Shown: positions 17,738 through 27,173, numbered from the stretch's first letter. The stretch is 59,694 nucleotides of DNA from Planctomycetota bacterium (GCA_014381555.1 JACNLO010000048.1:1-59694); one strand, 5' to 3'. Program-made: numbers and translations. The notes: generated by a model not told the origin, from the sequence alone.

Positions 17738-17882
17738 TCTTAGGTTCCTTTGGTTATCGCCCCCAATGGAGTCATTCGACTCAATTACTGTCCTGCTAAA
17801 GAGAATCACAAAAAGTTAACGATTTGCTCACTTTTTTTCTAAAAATATCGGACCTTTTGCGTCTCGTGGTACCCTGTACATC

Positions 17883-18728
17883 ATGAACCGTAATGTAAAC
17901 ATTAATGGAACCCCAATAGGCAACACTGCCCCACTATTACTCATCGCAGGCCCCTGCGTATTAGAGAATGAAAAAGATGCTTTGATCATAGCTGAAAAAC
18001 TTCTAGAACATTGCCGCGATGCTGGCATGAATTTTATTTTCAAGGGAAGTTTTGATAAAGCAAACCGAACCAGCGTACATTCAAAACGAGGGCTTGGTTT
18101 ACAAGATGGTTTAAGAATTTTAGCTAAGGTGAAGGAACAATTAGGAGTGGCTGTCACAACAGATATTCACGAATGTTCTCAAGCACAACCCGCAAGTGAA
18201 GTTGTTGACGTTTTACAAATTCCTGCTTTCTTATGCAGGCAGACTGACTTGCTCGTTGCCGCTGCAAATACAAACGCTGTCGTCAACGTGAAGAAAGGAC
18301 AATTTCTGTCCCCACAGGAAATGGAACATGTCGTCGCAAAATTACGTGAAGCTTCGTGCAGGGACATCATCCTAACTGAACGCGGAACATTTTTTGGTTA
18401 CAACCGACTCGTAAATGATTTCATTGGCGTTGGCGACATGATGAACATCGGTCCTCCTGTTTGCTTTGATGTGACACATTCAACCCAACTCCCAGGTGCG
18501 GGCAAAAATACCACTGCTGGCAGACCAGACCGCGGGTTCTTGCTAGCGAAAGCTGCTACAGCTGCGGGAGTTGATGCCTTATTCCTTGAGTGCCATCCTG
18601 ATCCGACATCTGCAGCGTCTGATGCAAGCACGATGCAGCCCCTTGAAAAAATGCAAGAAATCATTTCAACCTGCGCTTCTATTCGCAATGCCATCCAAAA
18701 CTTAACCATTACCGAAGGCCTGTCATGA
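17883..18728 (+). CDS. kdsA: 3-deoxy-8-phosphooctulonate (Kdo-8-P) synthase
   Basis: 281 residues. Condenses arabinose-5-phosphate with PEP to give Kdo-8-P, an LPS core precursor. Blocks: 'LLIAGPCVLENEKDAL', 'FIFKGSFDKANRTSV', 'TTDIHECSQAQP', 'LQIPAFLCRQTDLLVAAA', 'ILTERGTFFGYNRLVND' and 'FDVTHSTQLPGAGK'. The Cys in AGPCVLE is diagnostic of the metal-dependent class (in metal-independent KdsA it is Asn). It opens an operon with mcsA, overlapping by 4 nt. Kdo-related kdsD and kdsC lie 13 kb away at 31-33 kb. Confidence 0.95.
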   Translation: MNRNVNINGTPIGNTAPLLLIAGPCVLENEKDALIIAEKLLEHCRDAGMNFIFKGSFDKANRTSVHSKRGLGLQDGLRILAKVKEQLGVAVTTDIHECSQAQPASEVVDVLQIPAFLCRQTDLLVAAANTNAVVNVKKGQFLSPQEMEHVVAKLREASCRDIILTERGTFFGYNRLVNDFIGVGDMMNIGPPVCFDVTHSTQLPGAGKNTTAGRPDRGFLLAKAATAAGVDALFLECHPDPTSAASDASTMQPLEKMQEIISTCASIRNAIQNLTITEGLS

Positions 18729-19216
18729 CCTCCTGTGACCACTGTGATAAACCTGCAATTTACCACGATGTGCGAATTGCGAATGGTGTACATAACACGA
18801 CACATCTGTGCGCCGAACATGCCATGGAAGCCGGAGTTAGTCTTGGTCCAATTGATTTATCTGTCGTGCTCCATTCCACTGAGAATGCAATATCAGGAGA
18901 CATTTCGAAAGCATGTCCAGATTGCGGAATGACTGTTGCTCAATACAAAAAAACGAGTTTGCTAGGTTGCCCATCTTGTTACCAAACATTCTCTGACGAA
19001 CTCAATTCAATCATTACGCAAGTCCAGAATAACAACACGCAACATATAGGCAGAGCACCAGCACAAGCCTCTGTTGACTTGACTCGCCACTTGCAGATTA
19101 GAAGACTTTTGAAGAAATTAGAATCAGCGGTGAGTCAAGAGGAATATGAACAAGCCGCTATCCTTCGCGATAAACTTAGAGAACTCCACACTTCGGGTGA
19201 ACCTAATGAAAATTGA
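18725..19216 (+). CDS. mcsA: McsA-like protein-arginine kinase activator
   Basis: 163 residues. Two treble-clef zinc sites, C-x2-C...C in 'CDHCDKPAIYH'...'THLCAEHA' and C-x2-C...C-x2-C in 'CPDCGMTVAQYKKTSLLGCP', then a C-terminal UVR-type coiled helix ('YEQAAILRDKLREL'). This order is that of McsA, the activator of the arginine kinase McsB. ATGA overlap with kdsA and an 11-nt overlap with mcsB confirm the operon and the pairing. Confidence 0.9.
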   Translation: MTSCDHCDKPAIYHDVRIANGVHNTTHLCAEHAMEAGVSLGPIDLSVVLHSTENAISGDISKACPDCGMTVAQYKKTSLLGCPSCYQTFSDELNSIITQVQNNNTQHIGRAPAQASVDLTRHLQIRRLLKKLESAVSQEEYEQAAILRDKLRELHTSGEPNEN

Positions 19217-20252
19217 CCCTGATTACAATTGCCCCTTTAATAGTGACCACACCCCATTTGGAGATGTTGTCTTAAGTAGCCGAGCACGACTCGCGCGTAA
19301 TCTAGAGGGTTTTCCCTTTGTTAATCGATCTACAACATCAGATTGCATTGAAGTCACGTCATTGTTAAGCCAAATTTGCACCAAAAATAACTCTAACTTG
19401 CAACTCAAATGGATCGAAATGGACGAACTCGACTCAGTGACAACAGAGATGTTTGTAGAACGACATCTTATTTCGTCTTCTCTTGCACATGCAATACACC
19501 CGTGTGCAATTGCTGTTGGCCCTGAGCTCTCAAGGAGTGTCATGGTCAATGAAGAAGACCACATTCGTATACAAAGTATCAGACCAGGTTTACAACTCAC
19601 AGACGTTCGTGATGACGTACATCAACTCGACCTTCTTGTTGAAGAGATTATCTCATATGCGTTTGATGACCAACTTGGTTTTTTAACTGCATGCCCCACA
19701 AATCTAGGAACTGGGGCGCGTTTTAGTGTCATGGTACACCTGCCAGGGCTGAGGCTAGTAAAAGATTTAGAACGTGTGCGCCGCGCATGCGAAGGGATGT
19801 CGCTCGCGATTCGAGGGTATCGAGGAGAGGGGTCTGGAACTATGGCGGATCTTTACCAAGTAAGCAATCAAATTACCCTTGGGAACACTGAAGAGCAACT
19901 TTGTAACATTCTCTCAGAGGATTTTTTACCTCCAGTAATCGAATGGGAACGTAAGGCGCGAATGACCATTGCAAAAGAGCAATCTCAACGGCTCGATGAC
20001 CAAACATTTAGATCGCTCGGCTTACTTCAAAACGCAAGAATCCTCACTCCGGAAGAAGCGATGAACAACCTTGGAAACATTCGACTTGGTATTAGCCTTG
20101 ATCGCATTGATACAATTGAAATAAGCACAGTCAATCAACTTCTCATAGAAATCCATCCTGGACATTTACGCTGGAAATACGGCAAAGAACTTGATGACGA
20201 TGAACTCAATACACGCAGAGCCGATCTCATCCGTGAGAAACTAGGGCAGTGA
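19206..20252 (+). CDS. mcsB: McsB protein-arginine kinase
   Basis: 348 residues of the phosphagen kinase superfamily. Family blocks: 'VVLSSRARLARNLEGFPF', 'TEMFVERHLISSSLAHA' (substrate-binding Glu), 'LTACPTNLGTGARFSVM' and 'IRGYRGEGSGTMADLYQ'. McsB phosphorylates Arg residues in misfolded proteins, marking them for ClpCP in Bacillus. Start at ATG 19206, overlapping mcsA by 11 nt; a longer frame from 19146 lies inside mcsA. ClpC and CtsR are not in the window. In a Gram-negative, LPS-type context this pair is noteworthy. Confidence 0.93.
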   Translation: MKIDPDYNCPFNSDHTPFGDVVLSSRARLARNLEGFPFVNRSTTSDCIEVTSLLSQICTKNNSNLQLKWIEMDELDSVTTEMFVERHLISSSLAHAIHPCAIAVGPELSRSVMVNEEDHIRIQSIRPGLQLTDVRDDVHQLDLLVEEIISYAFDDQLGFLTACPTNLGTGARFSVMVHLPGLRLVKDLERVRRACEGMSLAIRGYRGEGSGTMADLYQVSNQITLGNTEEQLCNILSEDFLPPVIEWERKARMTIAKEQSQRLDDQTFRSLGLLQNARILTPEEAMNNLGNIRLGISLDRIDTIEISTVNQLLIEIHPGHLRWKYGKELDDDELNTRRADLIREKLGQ

Positions 20253-21175
20253 CCTCACCAATAACAAGACTCGCGCCCTCCCCTACTGGCTCTCTACATA
20301 TTGGAAATATTTGCACTTTTCTTCTGAACTGGGTGATTGCCAAACAACGAAATTGGAAAATAGTATTTCGAATGGAAGACATTGACGGGCCGCGAAAAAA
20401 ATCAATTGCAATCGAAGAATCCATCGACATTTTGCGATGGATTGGGATTGATTGGGACGGCGAAATAGTTATTCAATCAGACAGAATAGACGCGCATCAA
20501 GAGATGCTACACACACTTATCGAAAAGGACCTTGCGTACCACTGCTCACTAACTAGAAAGGAGCTCAATACTGTTTTGTCCGCTCCTCACGAAACATTTT
20601 CCAGCAAAGATCCAATCTACAGACCTGCAAACGTGAGGCTTCATAATTCCTCATTACCCAATATCCAAACTAATTGGAGATTTGTTTCTGAGCGGGCAAC
20701 CCATGTTGTCCACGATGAACTTTATGGCGCACAGATTTGCGACACCTCACACGATTTTGTCATTTGGACAAAAGACAACTCCCCAACTTATCAACTCGCA
20801 GTTGTAGCCGATGATCATTATCAACACATCACGCACATCATCAGAGGGAATGACCTCTTGCAATCAGCCGCCTGGCAAGAACTCCTGTTTGAGGCAATGG
20901 GTTGGGAAACACCTACTTGGATTCACCTTCCGTTAGTAATTGGGAGCGATGGAAAAAGAGTAGCAAAACGTCATGGGGACTCTAGAATTTCAACTTATCG
21001 TTCCCGTGGTGTATCACCAGAGCGTATCATAGGACTCATCGCCATGTGGACACACGCCCAAATCAACCCAATACCAATGTCACTAGAAAAATTCTTACAC
21101 TCATTTGATCTCGACAAATTGCAACCAAATAATATTGTGTTTACAAAAGAAGATGAAACATGGTTACTCGATTAA
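20249..21175 (+). CDS. gluQ: Glutamyl-Q tRNA(Asp) synthetase-like protein
   Basis: 308 residues. Class I glutamyl-tRNA synthetase catalytic fold without the anticodon domain: HIGH-type 'APSPTGSLHIGN', 'FRMEDIDGPRKK', 'DFVIWTKDNSPTYQLAVVAD' and KMSKS-type 'GSDGKRVAKRHGDSRI'. This is the GluQ-RS type that charges queuosine in tRNA(Asp) with Glu; queD and queE in this window are consistent with queuosine synthesis. GTG start overlaps the mcsB stop (GTGA). Odd: the zinc motif (C-x-C...C) is reduced to one Cys ('YHCSLTRKEL'). An ordinary GltX is excluded by length. Confidence 0.88.
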   Translation: MTSPITRLAPSPTGSLHIGNICTFLLNWVIAKQRNWKIVFRMEDIDGPRKKSIAIEESIDILRWIGIDWDGEIVIQSDRIDAHQEMLHTLIEKDLAYHCSLTRKELNTVLSAPHETFSSKDPIYRPANVRLHNSSLPNIQTNWRFVSERATHVVHDELYGAQICDTSHDFVIWTKDNSPTYQLAVVADDHYQHITHIIRGNDLLQSAAWQELLFEAMGWETPTWIHLPLVIGSDGKRVAKRHGDSRISTYRSRGVSPERIIGLIAMWTHAQINPIPMSLEKFLHSFDLDKLQPNNIVFTKEDETWLLD

Positions 21176-21651
21176 CGATTCTCTTATGCATTGCAATTTT
21201 TGCACAGGGATGCTCATCTAGAACCCCAATAACTTCAAGTGTGGTTAATATCGGTGGAGAGACCTTCACATTAGAACTTGTCCTTGACCAAAGCTCCAGA
21301 GCAAATGGATTGATGAACCGAACTTCTATTGCAAAAGATGGCGGGATGCTTTTTGTTTTTACTGAGTCGAGCAACCGTTCTTTTTGGATGAAGAGTTGCC
21401 TCGTTGATATCGACCTTATCTTCTTAGATTCCAGAGGCACAGTTACTGCACTACACGAAATGACTGTGGAGCCTCCACAAGAAGCCCAAGAGTCTACATG
21501 GGACTATGAAGGAAGATTGACCAACTATTGGTCCAGAGGCCCTTCACGCTTTGCTATCGAACTAGCAGCAGGGTCTATTAAAAGACTTAAATTACGAATT
21601 AATGACATAATCAAGTTGGATTTAAACCAACTAAAATCAATGGCCCGATAA
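21160..21651 (+). CDS. DUF192-domain lipoprotein
   Basis: 163 residues. Lipobox after a hydrophobic N-terminus ('LCIAIFAQGC'). The DUF192 domain is at ~30-150: 'FTLELVLDQSSRANGLMNR', 'GGMLFVFTESSNRSFWMKS', 'LIFLDSRGTVTALHEM' and 'AIELAAGSIKRLKLRINDII'. Function of the family unknown, though the fold is a compact beta barrel. It overlaps gluQ by 16 nt and is the last of the kdsA-mcsAB-gluQ operon. Confidence 0.86.
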   Translation: MVTRLTILLCIAIFAQGCSSRTPITSSVVNIGGETFTLELVLDQSSRANGLMNRTSIAKDGGMLFVFTESSNRSFWMKSCLVDIDLIFLDSRGTVTALHEMTVEPPQEAQESTWDYEGRLTNYWSRGPSRFAIELAAGSIKRLKLRINDIIKLDLNQLKSMAR

Positions 21652-21788
21652 GTATCGGATCCTTGGTCTGTCATCATAATTCACTAAAAAAACTGCCAAT
21701 CGGATTTAACACACTTCATCAGGATACTGACGCTTCCGATGAAAGGTTATGTGCTTGAACTGTTTTCTCAGAGCACACATTGTGTTTT

Positions 21789-22985
21789 ATGACAATTAGA
21801 CCATCCATTTTTATTAACACCTCTGAGCAAACTTATGATTGTTTAGAATCTGTTATGAACGACTTGATGTGCAACTGGCCTGAAGGGTTGCCCCCTACAT
21901 TCACAACTACATGCGTTCACGCTGATGCTGCACTGTTCATTGCTAACGAGTACACCGAGTTGCTGTCTCTATTGCCAAGGTTACTTGAACTCCAGTCACA
22001 AAATGTTCCAACCGTAGTGTGCTGTGATGATTTTGGCGACTTGCATGACATCATTACAAAACTTGGGGTATGTAAACTTGCAAACGACGCAAATGCTTTT
22101 ACGATCTCTGGTGTTTTATTTGGGCTACTCAGTAGAAATGAGCAAGTCTCTACACTTCGAAGCAAGGTGGGTCTAGTCCAAACCATCCACGAAGGTCTAC
22201 AAGAAGACCTCTCTGAACTACAAGGCGAGTTAGAAACTGCTGCAACGGTGCAGCAGGAGTTCATGTCAACGGGCATTAACGATGTGCACGGCATTTCTTT
22301 CTCTTCTATCTGGCGACCAGCAAATGTTGTTAGTGGAGACATGTACGACATAACTCGACTTGATGATGATCATGTGGCACTTTTTATTGCTGATGCAATT
22401 GGCCATGGAATCACCGCAGCCATGCTTGCAATGATGTTGACACGCACTCTTGCAGCGAACCGATTCGATTCAAAAACAGGGCATTTTTCAGAACCTAGAG
22501 ATGTTTTAAAATCACTCAATACTGCACTCCTCCAACGAACAGGAAATGCTGCACGATTTGCTACCGCTGCGTACACCATAATTAATTGCAAAACTAATAC
22601 GATGACTTATGCTGGTGCTGGACATCCACCTGCTTTGTTACGACGAGTTGGGCAGAGCCCAATCATGTTAGAATCGGAAGGCCCACTTCTTGGAATCTTT
22701 GAACAGGACGCATTTCCTCAACATACCATTAAGTTTTCTACAGGCGACACTCTTCTCATGTACTCTGACGGTTTTGAGGATGTACTTGGGGAAAGAACTG
22801 GCCCTAACCAGAACCTTCCGTCTCATCTTCAAGCGCTGCATACATTTTGCGACAATAATAGCGAAGATGTATTGAAAGACATTAACGCTTACCTAAATCA
22901 AGCAAAAGACAATTTTGCGGACGATTTAACGATGATTAGCATGCGAGCAACACCTGTCGCTCCTTCAATTGGGCTTGCAGCTTAA
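21789..22985 (+). CDS. PP2C/SpoIIE-type serine phosphatase
   Basis: 398 residues. An N-terminal region (~1-120, perhaps a degenerate receiver domain, 'NVPTVVCCDDFGDLHDI') and a coiled linker ('LQEDLSELQGELETAATVQQ') are followed by the PP2C-type SpoIIE/RsbU domain: 'RPANVVSGDMYDITRLDDDH', 'LFIADAIGHGITAAMLAMML', 'YAGAGHPPALLRR' and 'LLMYSDGFEDVLG'. The acidic metal ligands are all present. This fits the phosphatase of an RsbW/STAS partner switch. Start ATG 21789 is preferred over TTG 21780; no clear SD. Convergent with ribE, overlapping by 4 nt. Confidence 0.87.
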   Translation: MTIRPSIFINTSEQTYDCLESVMNDLMCNWPEGLPPTFTTTCVHADAALFIANEYTELLSLLPRLLELQSQNVPTVVCCDDFGDLHDIITKLGVCKLANDANAFTISGVLFGLLSRNEQVSTLRSKVGLVQTIHEGLQEDLSELQGELETAATVQQEFMSTGINDVHGISFSSIWRPANVVSGDMYDITRLDDDHVALFIADAIGHGITAAMLAMMLTRTLAANRFDSKTGHFSEPRDVLKSLNTALLQRTGNAARFATAAYTIINCKTNTMTYAGAGHPPALLRRVGQSPIMLESEGPLLGIFEQDAFPQHTIKFSTGDTLLMYSDGFEDVLGERTGPNQNLPSHLQALHTFCDNNSEDVLKDINAYLNQAKDNFADDLTMISMRATPVAPSIGLAA

Positions 22986-23596
22986 TTAACTTGCATCCGG
23001 CGAACCACTTGCACTACAGTTTTTGCCAAAATATCTGTTTCAATATTGACCATATCACCTTCAGCAAGATTCCCCAAGGTAGTCTCTTTAAGTGTTGTTG
23101 GAATTAGGACCACTTCAAACCATTCTTTATCTACTTTCGCAATTGTTAGGGAAACGCCTTCGATTGTAATCGAGCCTTTTGGTACAACAGTATCGCGATC
23201 TACGTCGTCCATGCTCACTCGGATTCGGCATTCTCCTTCCTCAAGTAACTCAGACTTCAAAACATGCTCAACACAATCGATATGCCCTTGTACGAAATGC
23301 CCGCCCATTCGAGAATCTGACTGTAAAGCTTGCTCTAGATTCACCGAATCTCCCTCTCGAAGAGTTCCAAGCGTTGTGCACTGTAGAGATTCATGTACAA
23401 CATCAAATGCGAGAACAATCCCTTCTTGCTCCTTGGAAGCATGGACAACTGTCAGACAACAGCCCAAAGTAGAAATTGACGCTCCAATTTCAGGTAATTC
23501 TGACCACTGTGGGCATCTTATGGTCAGATGTAGGCCGAATTCCTTCTCCTGAAGGCCCTGAACCACTCCAACTGTTTCAATCAAACCTGTAAACAT
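22982..23596 (-). CDS. ribE: Riboflavin synthase, alpha chain
   Basis: 204 residues. Dismutates two lumazines to riboflavin. The start is the ATG of 'MFTGLIETVGVV', the family's constant N-terminus, rather than an upstream GTG 9 bases earlier. Two repeated halves: 'VTHIRC'-like 'LHLTIRCPQW', 'LGCCLTV' (conserved Cys/Thr), 'GHFVQGHIDCV' and 'GSITIEGVSLTIAKVD'. Single gene, divergent from the PQQ-propeller gene with ~105 bp between. No FMN riboswitch is visible upstream. Confidence 0.94.
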   Translation of the reverse strand: MFTGLIETVGVVQGLQEKEFGLHLTIRCPQWSELPEIGASISTLGCCLTVVHASKEQEGIVLAFDVVHESLQCTTLGTLREGDSVNLEQALQSDSRMGGHFVQGHIDCVEHVLKSELLEEGECRIRVSMDDVDRDTVVPKGSITIEGVSLTIAKVDKEWFEVVLIPTTLKETTLGNLAEGDMVNIETDILAKTVVQVVRRMQVN

Positions 23597-23701
23597 CACA
23601 TTCACCTAATTCCTAACTGACAGTGTTTGCCAACTTCTTCCATAAGTTTGTCTCATCTTTGAGCGTAACTTTGTAAACTTTACATTCCTAGGAGTCAATG
23701 T

Positions 23702-24940
23702 ATGCTCAAGATATCGTTTATTCGTACTTTTACCACCACTTCACTTGTTTCACTTAGCTTTTTGCTCTGCTCGTTTTTCGCAAATGCTAATCAATCTGAG
23801 CAAGTTGCAGGCATATCTCTTGATGCCTTACAAAAATCAGGGTTTCGGCTTGATTGGATGACCAAATCAAACTCGAAAGGATTGCACCTTTTAACACTTG
23901 TAGATGATTCTCTTTATGTCATGGACAATGATGATTTTCTTACCAGATATAACAGTAACTCTGGCAAATGGTTGTGGTCTACCCCTATTGGTAATCATGT
24001 CTTTGAAATTCACGGCATTTCAGAATCTCCAACTGGCAATCGTATCTATATCATTTCAGATGGCGCCATGTATGTGGTTGAGAAAGCAACAGGCAACTAT
24101 CCGATACAAGACCATACAGGCAACGAAGTAGTTTCAAAAAAACGACAGGTATTGCCACTTGAATGGACAGCTAACACACCTTCAATAACAACCAACGATT
24201 TTCTGTTTGTATACGGCTCAACTGGCGGAGACCTTGTTTGGTTTAACCCAGCTATTGGATTTGATATTCAAAGATACAAAATAGGCTCCTCAATTCAAAC
24301 GCCTCTTACACTTGGCTCAGGAATGAGAGGTACCCAAGAGAATGTACAGACAGCCATACTTGCAGCTTCAACAGATGGCCAAGTAGCTGGAGTCGATTTA
24401 AAATCAGCAAGTCGTTTATGGTCTCTTCAGGTAACAAGCCCAGTTAGTGCTCCAATTGCTTATGGAACTAACTCAAAAACCATGCTCGACGAAGAGTTGA
24501 GAAGAACTTCTGCCTTTATAGCTGGTACGGACCAGTACATCCGAGCGGTCGATATGCACACTGGTAAACGCAGATGGAACATCCTGACATCTGCGAAACT
24601 TACTGACTCCCCTGTTTTCCTCAAAGACCTAGTCTATCAACGTATTCCTAATAGCGGCCTTGCTGCCTATGTCGCATTTCCTGGACTTCTTTCTGGGAAA
24701 CAAGAATGGCTTGCGGATGATGTTTTTGGGAACGTCATTACGACAACGAAAGACGGAAATTTATTGTGCTGGGACCAAGATCAATCCATTGTACAAATTG
24801 TCGACCCTCGAAAAGGCGGTGTTGTTTCTACTCTGACAATTCCGGACGCAAAGACAGTAATCGCTGACAATCCAACTGATGGTTCCTTGTTCATTTTAAG
24901 AAATGATAATGTACTCTTTCGCCTTGTACCAAGGCAATAA
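23702..24940 (+). CDS. Exported PQQ-type (WD40-like) beta-propeller protein
   Basis: 412 residues. Signal peptide ('TTSLVSLSFLLCSFFANA'). Repeats of the PQQ/outer-membrane-assembly type: 'DSLYVMDNDDFLTRYNSNSG', 'GKWLWSTPIGN', 'TDGQVAGVDLKSASRLWSLQ' and 'DQYIRAVDMHTGKRRWNI'. PQQ-like propellers occur in BamB and in dehydrogenases; without the metal-binding residues here, a BamB-like or binding role is more likely than catalysis. SD AGGAG lies before the ATG, and a TTGAGC/TACATT promoter-like pair (16-nt spacer) stands just upstream. It is followed 2 bp later by purH. Confidence 0.78.
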   Translation: MLKISFIRTFTTTSLVSLSFLLCSFFANANQSEQVAGISLDALQKSGFRLDWMTKSNSKGLHLLTLVDDSLYVMDNDDFLTRYNSNSGKWLWSTPIGNHVFEIHGISESPTGNRIYIISDGAMYVVEKATGNYPIQDHTGNEVVSKKRQVLPLEWTANTPSITTNDFLFVYGSTGGDLVWFNPAIGFDIQRYKIGSSIQTPLTLGSGMRGTQENVQTAILAASTDGQVAGVDLKSASRLWSLQVTSPVSAPIAYGTNSKTMLDEELRRTSAFIAGTDQYIRAVDMHTGKRRWNILTSAKLTDSPVFLKDLVYQRIPNSGLAAYVAFPGLLSGKQEWLADDVFGNVITTTKDGNLLCWDQDQSIVQIVDPRKGGVVSTLTIPDAKTVIADNPTDGSLFILRNDNVLFRLVPRQ

Positions 24941-24942
24941 AC

Positions 24943-26523
24943 ATGCGAGGTAATATCCCAATTCGTCGGGCTCTGATTTCGGTTAGCGACAAGTCTGGAA
25001 TCGTCTCTTTTGCGAAATCTCTCGCTTCTCATAATATCGAGATCATATCAACTGGTGGAACTGCAAAAAAATTACAAGAAGCAGGTCTGCAAGTACTCGA
25101 TGTTTCTTCCATAACAGGGTTTCCAGAAATGCTTGATGGAAGAGTAAAAACCCTGCACCCTGCAGTTCATGGAGCACTCCTGGGAGTGAGGGATGAACCT
25201 TCTCATGTTTCTGCTATGCAAGAGCATTCAATTGAGCCAATTGACTTAATCTGCATAGACCTCTATCCGTTTGAAAAAACAATAACAAAATCGAATGTAT
25301 CAGATGAGGAAGTGATTGAGCAAATTGACATCGGTGGACCAGCAATGATTCGTTCAGCAGCGAAGAATCACAACTATGTGACAGTCATCACAAATCCAAA
25401 ACAATATGAACTGGTTCTTGCTGACTTAGAAACACATCAAGGGGAAACGACTTACGAACTTCGATCAGATTTTGCACGAGAAGCTTTTGCACGAACTGCA
25501 TCGTACGATGCCACAATTAACCAATGGATGGAAGGATCAACCTTGGGCTTCCCTCCACAACTCCACCTCACTAGCACACTCGAACAAACCCTTCGCTATG
25601 GTGAAAACCCAGATCAAGCAGCTGCTGTGTACAAGGACCCACAATTCCAAGGACCAAGTGTAGTTACTGCATCGGTTGTTGCTGGGAAACCTTTGAGTTA
25701 CAACAATCTAATGGATGCCGCAGCTGCACTGGAACTTGTCCAAGATCTCCAAACTGCGATGAATCTTCCAGCTGCTGCAATTATCAAACATGCTAATCCA
25801 TGCGGGGCTGCTGCTCACGAGTCTATTTGTGAGGCATTTTCAAATGCATGGAAATCCGATCCGCTGGCTGCCTTTGGCGGCATTGTTTCGCTCAGTGGAC
25901 ACGTTGAAGCAGATCTAGCAAGAACAATCTCTCACGGCGAAAAATTCCTTGAAGTCATTGTTGCAACCTCTTTTTCAGAAGAAGGCATTGATATCCTCTC
26001 CTCGCGGTGGAAAAATATCCGCCTACTTGCAATTGGCGATGATCCAAGGCAACAAGCTTGGCAGCAACTTCGCTCAGTAGAAGGCGGTATTCTTGTCCAA
26101 GAGTTACAACCAGTTCAAGCAGATCCAAATAATTGGGAGCATGTTGCAGGTCCTAGCCCAAGCACAACCCAACTCCAAGATGCAACTCTTGCTTGGATTG
26201 CTTGTGGTCATCTCAAATCCAACTCAATCTCTATTGTCGATAAATGTACGCTAATCGGTGGCGGCATGGGACAAGTCGACAGAGTGTCTGCAGCGAAAGT
26301 CGCCATCGAACGTGCAGGAGAACAACTCACAACAGCATCTTCGCCCGTGGCGGGTTCGGACGCATTCTTCCCCTTTTCAGATGGTCCTGAGTTGCTCATC
26401 GATGCGGGTGTGACTTGTATCGTTCAGCCAGGAGGAAGCGTCCGTGACCAAGAAACTATTGAGTTGTGTGATTCCAGAGATGTTACTTTGCTGCACACTG
26501 GCACTCGTCGATTTCGTCATTGA
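24943..26523 (+). CDS. purH: Bifunctional AICAR transformylase/IMP cyclohydrolase
   Basis: 526 residues. Last two steps of purine synthesis to IMP. N-terminal MGS-like cyclohydrolase: 'ALISVSDKSGIVSFAKSL', 'ISTGGTAKKLQEAG' and 'DGRVKTLHPAVHG'. C-terminal transformylase: 'LRYGENPDQAAAVY', 'SYNNLMDAAAALELVQDL', 'AAIIKHANPCGAA' (catalytic Lys-His) and 'DAFFPFSDG'. Complete. The gene lies 2 bp after the PQQ-propeller gene, so both share an operon. Together with guaA this places two purine-pathway genes in the window. Confidence 0.96.
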   Translation: MRGNIPIRRALISVSDKSGIVSFAKSLASHNIEIISTGGTAKKLQEAGLQVLDVSSITGFPEMLDGRVKTLHPAVHGALLGVRDEPSHVSAMQEHSIEPIDLICIDLYPFEKTITKSNVSDEEVIEQIDIGGPAMIRSAAKNHNYVTVITNPKQYELVLADLETHQGETTYELRSDFAREAFARTASYDATINQWMEGSTLGFPPQLHLTSTLEQTLRYGENPDQAAAVYKDPQFQGPSVVTASVVAGKPLSYNNLMDAAAALELVQDLQTAMNLPAAAIIKHANPCGAAAHESICEAFSNAWKSDPLAAFGGIVSLSGHVEADLARTISHGEKFLEVIVATSFSEEGIDILSSRWKNIRLLAIGDDPRQQAWQQLRSVEGGILVQELQPVQADPNNWEHVAGPSPSTTQLQDATLAWIACGHLKSNSISIVDKCTLIGGGMGQVDRVSAAKVAIERAGEQLTTASSPVAGSDAFFPFSDGPELLIDAGVTCIVQPGGSVRDQETIELCDSRDVTLLHTGTRRFRH

Positions 26524-26540
26524 CTTCAAGATTCTTAAAA

Positions 26541-27173
26541 CTAAGAATCAATCAGTTCAACAGACCAGTATGCATTGTTGAGGAATGATTTCCAAGACTC
26601 ATATTGAGCTTGTCCCACTCTGACTCTTTGAGATTCACACTTCGATGGTTTAAAGGGTTTACGGATGAGTCGCATATTAGCTTGCTTTGGCGTTCGCCCG
26701 CCCTTTTTGGTATTACATCGTAAGCAGGCGCACACAAGATTCACCCAGGAATTCCCCCCACCTTGAACTCGCGGGACAATATGGTCAAGCGTCAAATCTG
26801 AAGCAGAAAAACGCTTCCCACAATACTGGCAATTGTTTTTATCCCTTGCATATAAATTTCGTCGAGTAAGTCGAACTTCGGGTTTAATAAATGCGTCGTA
26901 CATAAGCAAACGAACAATTTTTGGAACTGCAACTTCAAAGGTTGGCAATTTAATCCAGCTATGTTTTTCTGGCTCAAACTGTTTTTGAAGAGCAGCGACA
27001 TCCATCCAATCATGTAACCCGTAGTTAATATAATGGCCATCCTCGATTGAAATAATCTCAGCAGCTTTCCTGCAAAGCAAAGTAAATGCACTCCTTGCAG
27101 GAATCACTTGAATAGCAGAATACCCTCTATTTAACACGAGCACTTTTTCATCAATAGACAATACGTTTTGCAT
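26541..27173 (-). CDS. HNH endonuclease family protein
   Basis: 210 residues. Residues ~1-100 are a conserved accessory region ('VLVLNRGYSAIQVIPAR'), then the HNH zinc finger: 'NNCQYCGKRFSASDLTLDH', 'IVPRVQGGGNSWVNLV' and 'ACLRCNTKKGGRTP'. C-x2-C...C-x2-C and the catalytic His are intact. This architecture is widespread in cyanobacteria and planctomycetes; its role is unknown, and there is no sign of a mobile intron or intein around it. SD AGGA is 8 nt before the start. It follows nuoB by 43 bp on the same strand. Confidence 0.9.
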   Translation of the reverse strand: MQNVLSIDEKVLVLNRGYSAIQVIPARSAFTLLCRKAAEIISIEDGHYINYGLHDWMDVAALQKQFEPEKHSWIKLPTFEVAVPKIVRLLMYDAFIKPEVRLTRRNLYARDKNNCQYCGKRFSASDLTLDHIVPRVQGGGNSWVNLVCACLRCNTKKGGRTPKQANMRLIRKPFKPSKCESQRVRVGQAQYESWKSFLNNAYWSVELIDS

